NCBI RefSeq assembly: GCF_029029525.1
Contig: NZ_JAKJSC010000001.1
Location: forward strand, 434,001-498,000
Origin: Labilibaculum sp. DW002
GTDB taxonomy: Bacteria; Bacteroidota; Bacteroidia; Bacteroidales; Marinifilaceae
DNA: 64,000 bases
Direction: 5' to 3'
The notes beneath the pieces were generated by a model. The model saw only the letters and a program-made list of their open reading frames with translations, was not told the origin of the DNA and did no database searches. Below, piece by piece: positions 26,674-39,572 of the stretch; the first letter of the stretch is position 1; each line of letters begins with the position of its first letter. The translations under genes and the position numbers were made by a program.

Positions 26674-28140
26674 CTAATAATCTGGGTTTTGAATCAAATT
26701 TGGATTCGCATTTCTTTCTGAAATAGGAATTGGATAAACTATCTTGTAATAGTTCCAATCAATAAATTTTGGAACACTTGAGCTTTGCCTCTTAGTCAAC
26801 CTGGGTCTGTCAATATTCAACTTATTTCTTGTCAAATCAAAGAAACGATGCCCTTCTGAAACAAATTCTTTTCTTCTTTCAAGTAATATTCTATCCAAAT
26901 CAATATCAGCTTCAGCAACCGTTGCTGTAGGGTCAGCACGCTCAACAATTTTATTCAAATACAAAGTTGCATTAACAGGATCAGCTTCCTTAATTGCAGC
27001 TTCGGCAGCGATAAGATAAAGTTCAGAAAGTCTAAAAACAGGCGTATTACTTGTATATGACGGATTAGAAAGGGTTTTCCCTTCTTCCCATGCAGCTACA
27101 ATTTTGTCTTTAGTATTTCCTTTCCCGGGAAACTTAAGCACTCTACCTTGAACATCGTATTTGTAAGTTCTGTAATCGTCATACAAAAGCTCTTTACGAA
27201 TATCAGCATCGTCGAATATTAAAGTTAACTTCTTTGTCGCAGCAAAAATATAATACCCATCAGGATCAGCATAATTACCTATAGATTCAAGTCCTCCATT
27301 ATCGGTCAGAGTATTCGAAATAGAAAAAATAGATTCTGATGTGTAATCGTCAGCCCATGAATCAACATACTTATCGCGAGATACCAATTCATATGGGCTA
27401 TTATCGATAATGTCTTTAGCAGTAGAATACGCTAAAGCATTGTCTTCTTTATAAAGGTAAACTCTGGCCAAAATAGTTTTTGCTGCCCAATGATTGATAT
27501 AACCATCAGTCACCTCAGTATCCATTAAAGGAATAGCAATAGTGAGATCATTTATTACTTGCTCGTAAACTTCTTTAACCGTGTTTCTTTCTTTTTTAGC
27601 ATCCCAATCAAGAATCGTGGTAATAATAGGTACACCTAGAGAGCTACCACCATTGTGAGAATAAGGAAGACCAAACATTCTACAAAGATCAAAATGAGCA
27701 AGTGCGCGAATAGTTAGGGCTTGCCCTTTCATGCTATTTTTCATTGTCACATCCGATTCTGAAACAGCTTCAATAGCTTCAAGGTGATTCAAAACTCTGT
27801 TTGCCTGGCGAATTGCAGTATAAGGTACTGACCACATTCCTGAGGTACATTTCTCAGGTGTATATTGATACCTGTTTTCAGTTCCTAATCTGGATGAAGA
27901 TAAACTTAGCATATCATCAGCCCGAACGTCACTTCTAGCTAAATAACCATTATTGTAATAATCATTATCCGATAATATATTGTAGGCTCCATGCAAAAGC
28001 ATCTCTACATCATCAAGTGTATTTACTGCATCCATACTCTGCGATGTGCTCGAGTCCAGATCAAGATAATCTTCTGAACATGATGAAAGCAACAACACAA
28101 AACTAAATGCTATTATATATATGTTTTTCATTTTTATCAT
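26674..28140 (-). CDS. SusD/RagB-family binding lipoprotein (region 2)
   Basis: The 488-residue lipoprotein has lipobox SSC (Cys21). Met4 at 28131 is an equally good start. It shows the SusD pattern: EDYLDLDSSTS, MKGQALTIRALAHFDLCRMFG (about 133-153), NHWAAKTILARVYLYK, LYLIAAEAA and the C-terminal LLERRKEFVSEGHRFFDLTR motif (split near residues 428-447). It lies 32 bases after susC. No glycosidase gene is linked to this pair. The neighbours are phosphatase, peptidase and serine deaminase genes, so a peptide or other non-glycan ligand is possible. Confidence 0.95.
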   Translation of the reverse strand: MIKMKNIYIIAFSFVLLLSSCSEDYLDLDSSTSQSMDAVNTLDDVEMLLHGAYNILSDNDYYNNGYLARSDVRADDMLSLSSSRLGTENRYQYTPEKCTSGMWSVPYTAIRQANRVLNHLEAIEAVSESDVTMKNSMKGQALTIRALAHFDLCRMFGLPYSHNGGSSLGVPIITTILDWDAKKERNTVKEVYEQVINDLTIAIPLMDTEVTDGYINHWAAKTILARVYLYKEDNALAYSTAKDIIDNSPYELVSRDKYVDSWADDYTSESIFSISNTLTDNGGLESIGNYADPDGYYIFAATKKLTLIFDDADIRKELLYDDYRTYKYDVQGRVLKFPGKGNTKDKIVAAWEEGKTLSNPSYTSNTPVFRLSELYLIAAEAAIKEADPVNATLYLNKIVERADPTATVAEADIDLDRILLERRKEFVSEGHRFFDLTRNKLNIDRPRLTKRQSSSVPKFIDWNYYKIVYPIPISERNANPNLIQNPDY

Positions 28141-28172
28141 TTTATTTACTTTAAATTATTAAGCTTTATCAT

Positions 28173-31100
28173 TTAAAAACCCAACTCTACACCAAAGGTT
28201 ATGGTTTTGGTATTAGGTATTTCGAATGTTGTTCTTCCACTATACGCTTGCTCCGGATCACACAAATCTTGTTCTGACCAAGTCAAAAGATTTGTAGCTT
28301 GCAGATAAACTTTTAGAGAACTTAGCTTAGCTTTATTAGTAAGCGATTTCGGAAAACTATAGGCTAATGAAATATTCTTAAGTCTTATAAAATCATTGTC
28401 AAATAAAAATCGCGTTGAATAAGCTGCTGAATCATCATCTCTATCCCATATTCTTTGTGGGTGAGCAGCGACATCACCTGGCTTCTGCCATCTGTCTAAC
28501 TGATCTTTCTGGAATGAATAAGAAGTTGAGCTAGCTCCGTCTCTCCATGATTTATAACCTGATGAGTACCAAATTTTACCGCCAACAGCAAAATTAAATA
28601 GGAAGGATAGCTCCAAGCCCTTATACGAAAGTGTATTGGTTAATCCACCAAAAAAGTCAGGATCAGGGCTTCCTGCAATCATCTGATTGGTATCTCCGTA
28701 GTCATTGGTTATTTTTTTAACCTCTTTCCCATCAGCATTTGTTTCATATTCATAATTACCTTCTTCGTCGACAACATACCATTGAGGTTTTCCATTATCA
28801 ACATTAACCCCAGCCCATGGTTTTAGATAAAAAGTATAATAAGGCTGTCCTTCAATCTTAATTGAGGTTGTACCCGAAATTGGCTCATTATTATAAAGTT
28901 TAACTACCTTATTTTTCACATGAGTGATATTGAAACTGGTAGCCCACCTGAAATTATCTGTGTTAATATTTTCAGACCTTAACTCAATTTCAAAACCTTT
29001 GTTCTCCATTTCCCCAATATTTTGCATTGTACTGCCAAAACCAGTAACTCTAGAAATAGGGACACTAACTAACAAATCCGATGTTTTACGTTTAAAATAT
29101 TCAACTGAACCTGAAAATTTAGTCAAGAAACTAAACTCAGCAGCAAGGCTTAAATTATGGTTCTTCTCCCAAGTTAGATCCTGATTTTCGTACTGAGAAT
29201 CAATCCCTGCAGGAACAGAATTGTATGATCCTGTATAAGAATACAATTGCTGGTAGCCATAATAAGAAGAAGGTAAGTTTCCACTTGTTCCATACGAAGC
29301 TCTTAACTTTAAATTATCAATAAAAGTTAAGTTCTTCATAAACTCTTCTTCGCTTAATCGATAAGATCCCGATAGCGACCAAAAGTTAGCCCAACGCTCA
29401 TTTGTTCCCAATTTCGAACTTCCATCACGACGAATACTTGTTGATAAATAGTATTTGTTGGCATAATCGTAATTAAATCGTGACAAGTAAGAGATCAGTC
29501 TTTTCTCAGATTCTGAACCACTCACACCAGCAGGGTCAGAAGCTGTACTAAGAACCTTAATTTCTTCACTCGGAATATTCTTACCATAAGCTCTATAATA
29601 TGAGCTTTTACTACTTTCAACTTCGAAACCTGCAAGTACATTTATATGATGTTTTTCTGAGAATGTTTTATCGTAAGTTAGAATAGACGAGGAAGTTGCC
29701 ATGATTCTTTTTCTATTCGTATTCTCCATAGAACCATGTGATTTTCTTCCTGCACGAGAATTAGGAGATGAATAATCAAGTTCATCGTTATTAATCCAGT
29801 CGTAATAAGCTGTTGTTTTTGCTGTTAAACCTTCTGTAAGTTCATATTCCGCCCATGCTGAAGTTGTACTTCTGTATATCTCTGTGCTTTGCTCATTTAA
29901 TTCATATTCGCGGACGATATTATATGAATTCCCATGCAAGACTTCTCTTAATTCGCCATTCTCGTCGTAAGGCGTTTCTGTAGGCCACGCTTTACGTGAA
30001 AGAAAATAAAATGGATTAGAATAGGAACTACCTCCAGATTGATAATTCCGAATTGTTTTGGCATTAACCATATTAACACCTATTCGAAATTTATCATTCA
30101 CATTATGTGTCAAATTAATTCGCCCTGTATACCTTGTTAGATCTGAATATTCTGCAATACCAGTTTGATCGAAAACATTTGCTGAGATATAAAACTTCGT
30201 CTTCTTATTACCTCCTGAAGCAGAAAATTCCAGATTTTTAGTAACCCCTGTTCGAAACAATTCATCTTTCCAATCGACGAAACCTCCGGCAGGTTCTTCC
30301 CATCCATTATCTTCCAATTCGTCAGCAATTTCGTCTGCATCCATACCTGCGTTTACCATAGATTCATTAAGCAGAGTTAAATAATCTTCACCATTCACAT
30401 TTTCAAAATTATCTGTAGCAAAGTCTGAAAATCCCATCGAAGCCTTAAGATTAAATTTAGCTTTTCCAGCCTTACCTTGTTTGGTAGTAATCAGGATAAC
30501 ACCATTGGCAGCTCGAGAACCATATAATGAAGCAGCGGCAGCATCTTTAAGAACAGTTAATGCCTCAATATCACCAGGATTAAGAGTCGACATATCGCTT
30601 GAAGAAACAGGAATACCATCGATAACATACAGTGGGTTGTTTCCTGCAGAAAACGATCCCATACCACGAATTCTAACTGATGTTGAAGAACCTGGCTGTC
30701 CACTCGAATTACTAACCGACAGGCCAGAAACCAGGCCTGTAAGTGATTTTTCGAAAGAACTAACAGGAATACGACTAATATCCTTTGTTTTGACAGTTGC
30801 TGCCGACCCTGTGAATGAAGTCTTCTTTGTTGTTCCATATGCAACAATCATCACTTCATCTAAATCTTTAGAGTCAATTTCCAGGCTCACATTAATAACA
30901 TTAGAACGACCAATTATTATCTCCTGTGTTTTCATTCCTATAGAAGAAAATACCAAGACACCACCAGATGTATTTAGTTTTATGGAATAGTTTCCATCGA
31001 TATCTGTTGAAGCGCCATTGGTTGTTCCTTTAACAACAACAGACACTCCTGGTAGTGATAAACCATCTTGGGCAGCAATCACATTTCCAGTTATTATTCG

Positions 31101-31193
31101 ATCTTGGGCATTTACTTGCGCAAAAAAGAATGTAAAGAAGACACTTAAAAGTGCCATTCTGAGAATTACAAAATTCCTCTTTTTCATAAGCAT
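28173..31193 (-). CDS. SusC/RagA-family TonB-dependent transporter (region 2)
   Basis: The 1006-residue protein has a signal peptide ending near VNA-QD, a carboxypeptidase-regulatory-like domain (VSVVVKGTTNGASTDIDGNY), a TonB-box region (VMIVAYGTTKK) and a plug with VRIRGMGSFSAGNNPLYVIDG and LKDAAAASLYGSRAANGV. A full beta barrel ends in ITFGVELGF. With the adjacent SusD it forms an outer-membrane importer. The upstream gene is a TPR/HTH regulator instead of an HTCS or an anti-sigma factor, and no GH, PL or sulfatase gene is linked. The transported compound is therefore unlikely to be a typical complex glycan, although that is an inference from context. Confidence 0.97.
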   Translation of the reverse strand: MLMKKRNFVILRMALLSVFFTFFFAQVNAQDRIITGNVIAAQDGLSLPGVSVVVKGTTNGASTDIDGNYSIKLNTSGGVLVFSSIGMKTQEIIIGRSNVINVSLEIDSKDLDEVMIVAYGTTKKTSFTGSAATVKTKDISRIPVSSFEKSLTGLVSGLSVSNSSGQPGSSTSVRIRGMGSFSAGNNPLYVIDGIPVSSSDMSTLNPGDIEALTVLKDAAAASLYGSRAANGVILITTKQGKAGKAKFNLKASMGFSDFATDNFENVNGEDYLTLLNESMVNAGMDADEIADELEDNGWEEPAGGFVDWKDELFRTGVTKNLEFSASGGNKKTKFYISANVFDQTGIAEYSDLTRYTGRINLTHNVNDKFRIGVNMVNAKTIRNYQSGGSSYSNPFYFLSRKAWPTETPYDENGELREVLHGNSYNIVREYELNEQSTEIYRSTTSAWAEYELTEGLTAKTTAYYDWINNDELDYSSPNSRAGRKSHGSMENTNRKRIMATSSSILTYDKTFSEKHHINVLAGFEVESSKSSYYRAYGKNIPSEEIKVLSTASDPAGVSGSESEKRLISYLSRFNYDYANKYYLSTSIRRDGSSKLGTNERWANFWSLSGSYRLSEEEFMKNLTFIDNLKLRASYGTSGNLPSSYYGYQQLYSYTGSYNSVPAGIDSQYENQDLTWEKNHNLSLAAEFSFLTKFSGSVEYFKRKTSDLLVSVPISRVTGFGSTMQNIGEMENKGFEIELRSENINTDNFRWATSFNITHVKNKVVKLYNNEPISGTTSIKIEGQPYYTFYLKPWAGVNVDNGKPQWYVVDEEGNYEYETNADGKEVKKITNDYGDTNQMIAGSPDPDFFGGLTNTLSYKGLELSFLFNFAVGGKIWYSSGYKSWRDGASSTSYSFQKDQLDRWQKPGDVAAHPQRIWDRDDDSAAYSTRFLFDNDFIRLKNISLAYSFPKSLTNKAKLSSLKVYLQATNLLTWSEQDLCDPEQAYSGRTTFEIPNTKTITFGVELGF

Positions 31194-31648
31194 ACTCGTG
31201 TATTTTTAGATTAGTAAAAGGGTTAGTTTTGATTTACACAGTAAGTATTGCTCATTTTTTTTGAGGAAGAAAAAAAACAAGACACACAAGCTTAATACAG
31301 TTCTTTTTTCCTATGATACAAAATACATACACACCAACTTATAACACTAGAATACAACACACTAGACAATTGTGCGTTTTATGAACTATTATAGACTAAT
31401 AGTTGGTGAATTCTACAAATAAGCAAGGTTCAAATGGGAATAATAGAAAATTAGGGGAGAAAAACTAAGAGTAACAAGATTCACCAAACCCTTTAAATTG
31501 ATCTAGGAACTATCAGTCTAATAGCAGAATATTCGTAATATTTTATAAGTACAAAACAGTAGGTTTACAATCTTCAGATTAAAGACAAAATACACTTAGG
31601 GAAACGTAATGAGAAGAGGTTCATTCAATAATTAGAAGTAGTAATTGT
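31194..31648. promoter_or_regulatory. 455-base region upstream of susC (region 2)
   Basis: No gene is seen here. It should hold the promoter of the region 2 susCD operon and the end of the TPR/HTH regulator transcript. A single G-tract (31454-31457) is present, without a clear second copy, unlike the HTCS-controlled loci. I saw no clear TAnnTTTG promoter match and no strong terminator. Confidence 0.4.
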
Positions 31649-33502
31649 CTACGATTTACTAAAATCATTAAAAAACTCCGCAAAACTAATATCCTTATTA
31701 GCAATACCCAGCTTTTTACGCAGACGTGTTCGTGCCACATTAATACTATGAGGTGTCTGTTTGGTAATAAAAGATATTTCTTTAGTATTTAAATCCAACT
31801 TTAAAAAAGCGATCAATTTTCGCTCATTATTAGTTAGATTGGGAAAAGTAGCCGTTAAACTTTTAAAGAAGTCACTATTTAACTGCTCGAATCGATAATC
31901 CAATTCATCAAATATCGAATTATTCTTATTCAACTCAATATTTTTAACAACATCCCGAACAGCTTTTTCTCTTTTGTTAGGAGACAAGTTTAGAGCAGAT
32001 TTAAACTCAGAAGCCACCTCATCCATAAAGTTACTTTTTTCTCTAAGACTAATCATTGTGCTTGTTAATTCCTTTTTCTGACAAATAAGATTTTCTTCCA
32101 GAATATGTTTTTCAAGATTCATTTTTTCTTGTCGCAACTTATTCTTCTTATTTCGCATTGATATAAGAACAAGTAAGAATACTAAGACAACAATCGAAAT
32201 GAGCAAGGATGAAAGCATCATTACATTAGAATTTCTGGCTTTCTGCAAGGCAATTTCTCTATCTTTTAATTGTTTATCTACTTTATAAGAACTTTCGATA
32301 TTTACAATTCTTCTGGCCTGACTGATATTGAAAAGGCTATCGCTGGTTTCTTTATAAAGCTTAAAGTAGTCCAAAGCTTTTTTATGCTTACCATTCTGCT
32401 CAGCAATCTTATATAAATAATGATAATTACTATTGATATCAATTAGTATTCCTAATTGCTTTGACAGATCCAAAGCTTTTTTATAATAATACTCGGCAGA
32501 ACCATATTCCTTATTCCTGTAATAGATGAATGCCAGCGTATTATACTTTGAACAAAACTCTTTAGAATCCTTATTTTCATCCAACAAACTTAAACTCTTT
32601 TGAATATAGGCATGTGCTTTATCAAATTGATTAATTTTAGCATACACCATTGCAATATTATTATACTGAGTCGATAATGAAGTTCTTGATGCTGCGTAAT
32701 TCTTTTTAATCTCAACACTCTTCATATAATAATCGAGTGCAATATCATATTCTTCCAAATTATTATAGATAATACCAATATAATTATATGAGGAAGCGAT
32801 GGATCGTGTATTATCATTCTTTTTATAAATATCGAGCGATTTTATATAATAAGCTAATGCCTTTTTATAGTGCTTCTGGTATTTATAGACGGAACCTAAT
32901 GTATTGTAAACCCTAGCCAAATCTTTATCAGAGCCTTCGTTTTGTTCCAATAAGGTCAGGCTTGCTAATGCATACTCTACAGCCATAGAGTAGTTACAAA
33001 TTGTTTTGTAGATAGAAGCAATTCGAATTTTATTGAGAGCTATTTTAGAAATAGATTTGCTTAATTTATAATGTTCATTAGACTTCTCAAGGTATTCTAC
33101 AGCTATACTATACTCGTATAACTTTTCGTATTCACGACCAATTTTCCCATAAATTTTGGCTCTTTTTGTTATACTTAGATCCAAATTCAGTAAGGATGAA
33201 AATTCAGAAATCGCTTTAGTATGGTTCTCAATAAAAGAATAGTATTTTGCTCGTTTATATCGATATTTGTAAATGGTTTCCTTATTCTGATTTTTTACTG
33301 CCTTACTTTCAGCCTTATTAATTATTGATAAAATCTTAGAGGTGTCATTTTCGTAATAATAGTCGATTATTTTATCATAAATAACATTTCTATCCTCTCC
33401 CATAGGAGTGCTTACACTTTTATATAGCAGACTGTCAATATCCGCTGAGTAAACCGATAATGAGATAAATAAGATGCAAATAAAAGTAACGAATCGATAC
33501 AC
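31649..33502 (-). CDS. membrane-anchored TPR protein with C-terminal LuxR-like HTH
   Basis: The 617-residue protein has a signal peptide (1-19), about seven tetratricopeptide repeats (roughly 60-385; units such as ARVYNTLGSVYKYQKHYKKAL and ASSYNYIGIIYNNLEEYDIAL) and one transmembrane helix near 415-440. A coiled-coil linker follows, then a C-terminal helix-turn-helix (NNERKLIAFLKLDLNTKEI, SINVARTRLRKKLGI). This architecture is common in Bacteroidota and is thought to sense a periplasmic signal through the TPRs and act on DNA through the HTH. It lies directly upstream of the region 2 susC in the same orientation, so it may regulate that locus. A target cannot be shown from sequence alone. Confidence 0.9.
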   Translation of the reverse strand: MYRFVTFICILFISLSVYSADIDSLLYKSVSTPMGEDRNVIYDKIIDYYYENDTSKILSIINKAESKAVKNQNKETIYKYRYKRAKYYSFIENHTKAISEFSSLLNLDLSITKRAKIYGKIGREYEKLYEYSIAVEYLEKSNEHYKLSKSISKIALNKIRIASIYKTICNYSMAVEYALASLTLLEQNEGSDKDLARVYNTLGSVYKYQKHYKKALAYYIKSLDIYKKNDNTRSIASSYNYIGIIYNNLEEYDIALDYYMKSVEIKKNYAASRTSLSTQYNNIAMVYAKINQFDKAHAYIQKSLSLLDENKDSKEFCSKYNTLAFIYYRNKEYGSAEYYYKKALDLSKQLGILIDINSNYHYLYKIAEQNGKHKKALDYFKLYKETSDSLFNISQARRIVNIESSYKVDKQLKDREIALQKARNSNVMMLSSLLISIVVLVFLLVLISMRNKKNKLRQEKMNLEKHILEENLICQKKELTSTMISLREKSNFMDEVASEFKSALNLSPNKREKAVRDVVKNIELNKNNSIFDELDYRFEQLNSDFFKSLTATFPNLTNNERKLIAFLKLDLNTKEISFITKQTPHSINVARTRLRKKLGIANKDISFAEFFNDFSKS

Positions 33503-33841
33503 AGGCTAAAGGTATTATTCAAGATTCTATTAAAAACTGGAGCACTAATATAGTCTTATCAGGCCATATTTCAATAACAAAACCATTTATGCTTTTTAAC
33601 TTAGAATTAATTGAAATTAGGATGTTTTTCAAACATAGAGAATATTATCAAATGCTTTATGGAGAGGACATTTTTTGCTTATTAATTGAAGAGTCATTGG
33701 CTTATTAATGTTCATATTTTCAAAAATTTCTATTAAGATGATTGTTCCGTCAACAAATCAAACTCATCCTCTAATTCCTCAATTCGGCATCTATTATTAT
33801 GACGGAGATAATTTAAATCATTTACTCATACATATAATTGT

Positions 33842-33945
33842 TTTGAAAATTGCCATAATATTAAAGAATACACTCCAGTTTGGGATATAAAACACCTTTA
33901 GAAAAAGAAATTGAATTAAGAGCTTATTATAAATTAGCGACCTAA
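33842..33945 (+). pseudogene. decayed C-terminal end of an IS3-family transposase
   Basis: In the frame ending at the stop 33943-33945 the sequence reads RIHSSLGYKTPLEKEIEL then RAYYKLAT, the typical end of IS3-family OrfB (DDE) transposases. Just upstream, FENCHNIK continues in another frame. A single missing A in a run near 33863-33866 would join them. No catalytic DDE region was found, so only the tail remains. No terminal inverted repeats or target duplication were recognised. Confidence 0.65.
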
Positions 33946-34355
33946 TCTTTAGGTACTATATTTTGTTACAATTCCAATGTTCAATTTTAAATAATAAGTG
34001 CTAACTCCTAAATAATATTTTAGTTTTTTTAATGTGATTTACTTAACTTTAACACATGAAATTTGGTAAACATATATTTCAATAAATCATTTTACAACAA
34101 ATTACATTTAAAGCTTTATCTATAACCTAATTAGGTAAACACCTTGCCACTTATTTGTACTTAAATCACATAACATTCTAGTTTATTACCACTTGCATTT
34201 TCTGTATCGGCAAGTAACCAACTTAACTAACTGAATTGTTGATAATTGCGTTTCCATTATTAACAAATAAAAATATATTACCACAAGCTTTCCATTCCGC
34301 ATAACATCACATATATAACTAAACTATAGAAGCTTATATCATTATTATTTCACAT
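33946..34355. other. non-coding AT-rich stretch
   Basis: No gene, RNA gene or clear repeat was seen. The stretch follows the transposase remnant and may include more of the old insertion. It ends at a strong two-way hairpin. The 340 bases between the TPR gene start at 33502 and the remnant are also without a recognisable gene and should hold the TPR gene promoter. Confidence 0.4.
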
Positions 34356-34402
34356 GAAAAAAGAGACAAAAAAATCATACAGATTATTTTTGTCTCTTTT
34401 TT
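34356..34402. terminator. strong bidirectional terminator hairpin
   Basis: A long inverted repeat with arms AAAAAAGAGACAAAAA and TTTTTGTCTCTTTTTT (one bulge) gives A and T runs on both sides. No gene ends close by on the plus strand, so if it acts there it would terminate an unannotated transcript. On the minus strand it would back up the terminator at 34562-34596. Confidence 0.75.
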
Positions 34403-34561
34403 GTATCGTATTTTACTGCACATAGTTTACATTTTTCACTGAAACAAAACTTATGGCTACCAACTCTTAGTCCATAACTAACAGTCATTAATATCTATTG
34501 GGTATATCCATTATCAGGAATATTAATCTTGTTTATAGAATAAAAAACTCTTATAAATTAC

Positions 34562-34596
34562 AAAAGCCTTTACAGCATATAAGACGCGGTAAAGGC
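34562..34596 (-). terminator. intrinsic terminator at the end of the sulfatase PUL
   Basis: The arms GCCTTTAC and GTAAAGGC (eight base pairs, 15-base loop) are followed on the minus strand by TTTTG, about 40 bases after the stop of the last sulfatase gene. It fits as the end of the region 3 operon. Confidence 0.8.
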
Positions 34597-34633
34597 CAAT
34601 TATATCAATTTAGATGTGAATGAGTCAGCATTG

Positions 34634-36184
34634 TTACTTTAATTCTATTTTTTCGATGTTCGAATAGTCTTTTCCTCGCACCGCTTCAAAACGAACAATC
34701 ATTTCATTCAACTTCTCTTTATTAGAATCGGCTAAATTATTCTTTTGCCCGATATCCTCTTTCAAATTATACAATTGATATTTTAAAGAGTTTCCTAATT
34801 CGATATTCACATACTTATTTACTGCTGGCCCTTTATATGGTGGAATCATTATCCAGTCCCCTTTCCTAAATGCAGTTCGGCTTGTTGCTTCAATTATCAA
34901 TTCTTCTCTACCGACGTTATGCTCTCCAATAAAAGTATTCAATATATTTTCACTATCCGGACCTCTCATTTCAATATCCACTAAGGCAGCTATTGAAGAA
35001 ATCAGATCTATTTGACAAATCAATGCATCCGATACTCTTGGCTCAATTTCACCTTTCCAAAAGGTAATAAATGGCACACGTGTTCCCGCTTCAAACAGAC
35101 TATATTTTCCACCCCTAAGTGTGCCTGAAGGTGTATGAACACCATTTTTTTCAACAGCATCATCGTGGTAACCATCATTCAAAACAGGACCATTATCACT
35201 CGTAAATACAATCAATGTATTTTCTAACAATTCTTCTTCTCTTAAAGTTTTCATAAACTCTCCAATACACCAGTCTGCCTCTAAGATCACATCTCCACGA
35301 GGTCCCATGCCTGATTTCCCTTCAAATCGAGGATGTGGCGTACGGGGAACATGAGGTTGTTGCATGGCATAATAAAGAAAGAAGGGTTCATTTTTATGTG
35401 CTTTTAAATATTCCTGTGCTTTTCCAAGAAAATGATCCGCCATATCCACGTCACTCCACTTAGCTGTTTCACCACCTTTCATAAATCCAATACGTGGAAT
35501 GCCATTTATAATACTATTGTTATGCCCATGGTGCCATTTCAAACTTAGTAATTCTGGATTTTCCTTTCCAGTTGGCTCTCCTTCGAAATTCTGCTTATAG
35601 CTTATCTCAATAGGATCATTTGGATCCAGATTATCGACATAACCATTATTGATATAGACCGTTGGTACACGATCTTGTGTTGCAGCCATAATATATGCAT
35701 CATCAAAACCAAGTTCGTTAGGCCCAGGAACAACACGCTGGTTCCAATCCACATCTCCAGTTCCCAAACCAAGATGCCATTTTCCTACAATTCCAGTATG
35801 GTAGCCTTGTGATTTTAGCATTTTTGGAATTGTCATCTGAGAAGTATCGATTAACAAGGGTGCACTTCCCGGTAATATTTTAGCATTTTTATTCCGCCAA
35901 GGATATTCACCAGTAAGCAATCCATATCTACTTGGAGTGCAAGTAGAGGAAGTTGCATAAGCATTGGTGAATCGAACACCTCCATTTGCCAAAGCATCAA
36001 TATTTGGTGTCACTAATTCTGTTGCTCCATAAGAACTAAGATCTCCATATCCCAGATCATCAAGATATATTATCACAATGTTTGGTTTCTTTTCTGTTGC
36101 TGCTTTCTGTTTATTTCCAGATTGGCATGCTACAAGCAACCCTATTATTATAACTGGTAATAGTAGCTTAATAAATTTTCCCAT
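34634..36184 (-). CDS. S1-family arylsulfatase lipoprotein
   Basis: The 516-residue lipoprotein (lipobox LVAC, Cys20) is a type I sulfatase. YLDDLGYGD (40-48) supplies metal-binding Asp residues. STCTPSRYGLLTGEY carries the C-x-P-x-R motif at Cys82-Arg86, where Cys is converted to formylglycine by a maturase not in this window. GKWHLG and FTSDNGP with LRGGKYSLFEAGTR follow in the expected order. It would remove sulfate esters from a galactan or another sulfated glycan. It is the last gene of the region 3 operon, 38 bases after the GH2 gene. I do not assign an S1 subfamily. Confidence 0.95.
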   Translation of the reverse strand: MGKFIKLLLPVIIIGLLVACQSGNKQKAATEKKPNIVIIYLDDLGYGDLSSYGATELVTPNIDALANGGVRFTNAYATSSTCTPSRYGLLTGEYPWRNKNAKILPGSAPLLIDTSQMTIPKMLKSQGYHTGIVGKWHLGLGTGDVDWNQRVVPGPNELGFDDAYIMAATQDRVPTVYINNGYVDNLDPNDPIEISYKQNFEGEPTGKENPELLSLKWHHGHNNSIINGIPRIGFMKGGETAKWSDVDMADHFLGKAQEYLKAHKNEPFFLYYAMQQPHVPRTPHPRFEGKSGMGPRGDVILEADWCIGEFMKTLREEELLENTLIVFTSDNGPVLNDGYHDDAVEKNGVHTPSGTLRGGKYSLFEAGTRVPFITFWKGEIEPRVSDALICQIDLISSIAALVDIEMRGPDSENILNTFIGEHNVGREELIIEATSRTAFRKGDWIMIPPYKGPAVNKYVNIELGNSLKYQLYNLKEDIGQKNNLADSNKEKLNEMIVRFEAVRGKDYSNIEKIELK

Positions 36185-36221
36185 TTTATTAGAAATTAAT
36201 AGTTAGTTATGTTTTTGGATA

Positions 36222-39555
<3,334 letters not shown>

Positions 39556-39572
39556 CACTTTTATTAATTATT

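Noticed and set aside
30481-30990. 169-codon open frame on the plus strand inside the susC gene of region 2
   Set aside because: It lies fully opposite a clear SusC plug domain, has no family signature and arises from the codon bias of the real gene. The same holds for other short plus-strand frames opposite sulfatase, GH2 and SusC genes.
33708-33890. 60-codon plus-strand open frame near the IS3 remnant
   Set aside because: Its translation shows no family signature, and the real transposase tail runs in a different frame over the same bases.
34198-34213. Word TTTCTGTATCGGCAA shared, in reverse, with 58917-58931
   Set aside because: About 14-15 bases in common within 64 kb of AT-rich DNA is expected by chance, and the flanks do not match.
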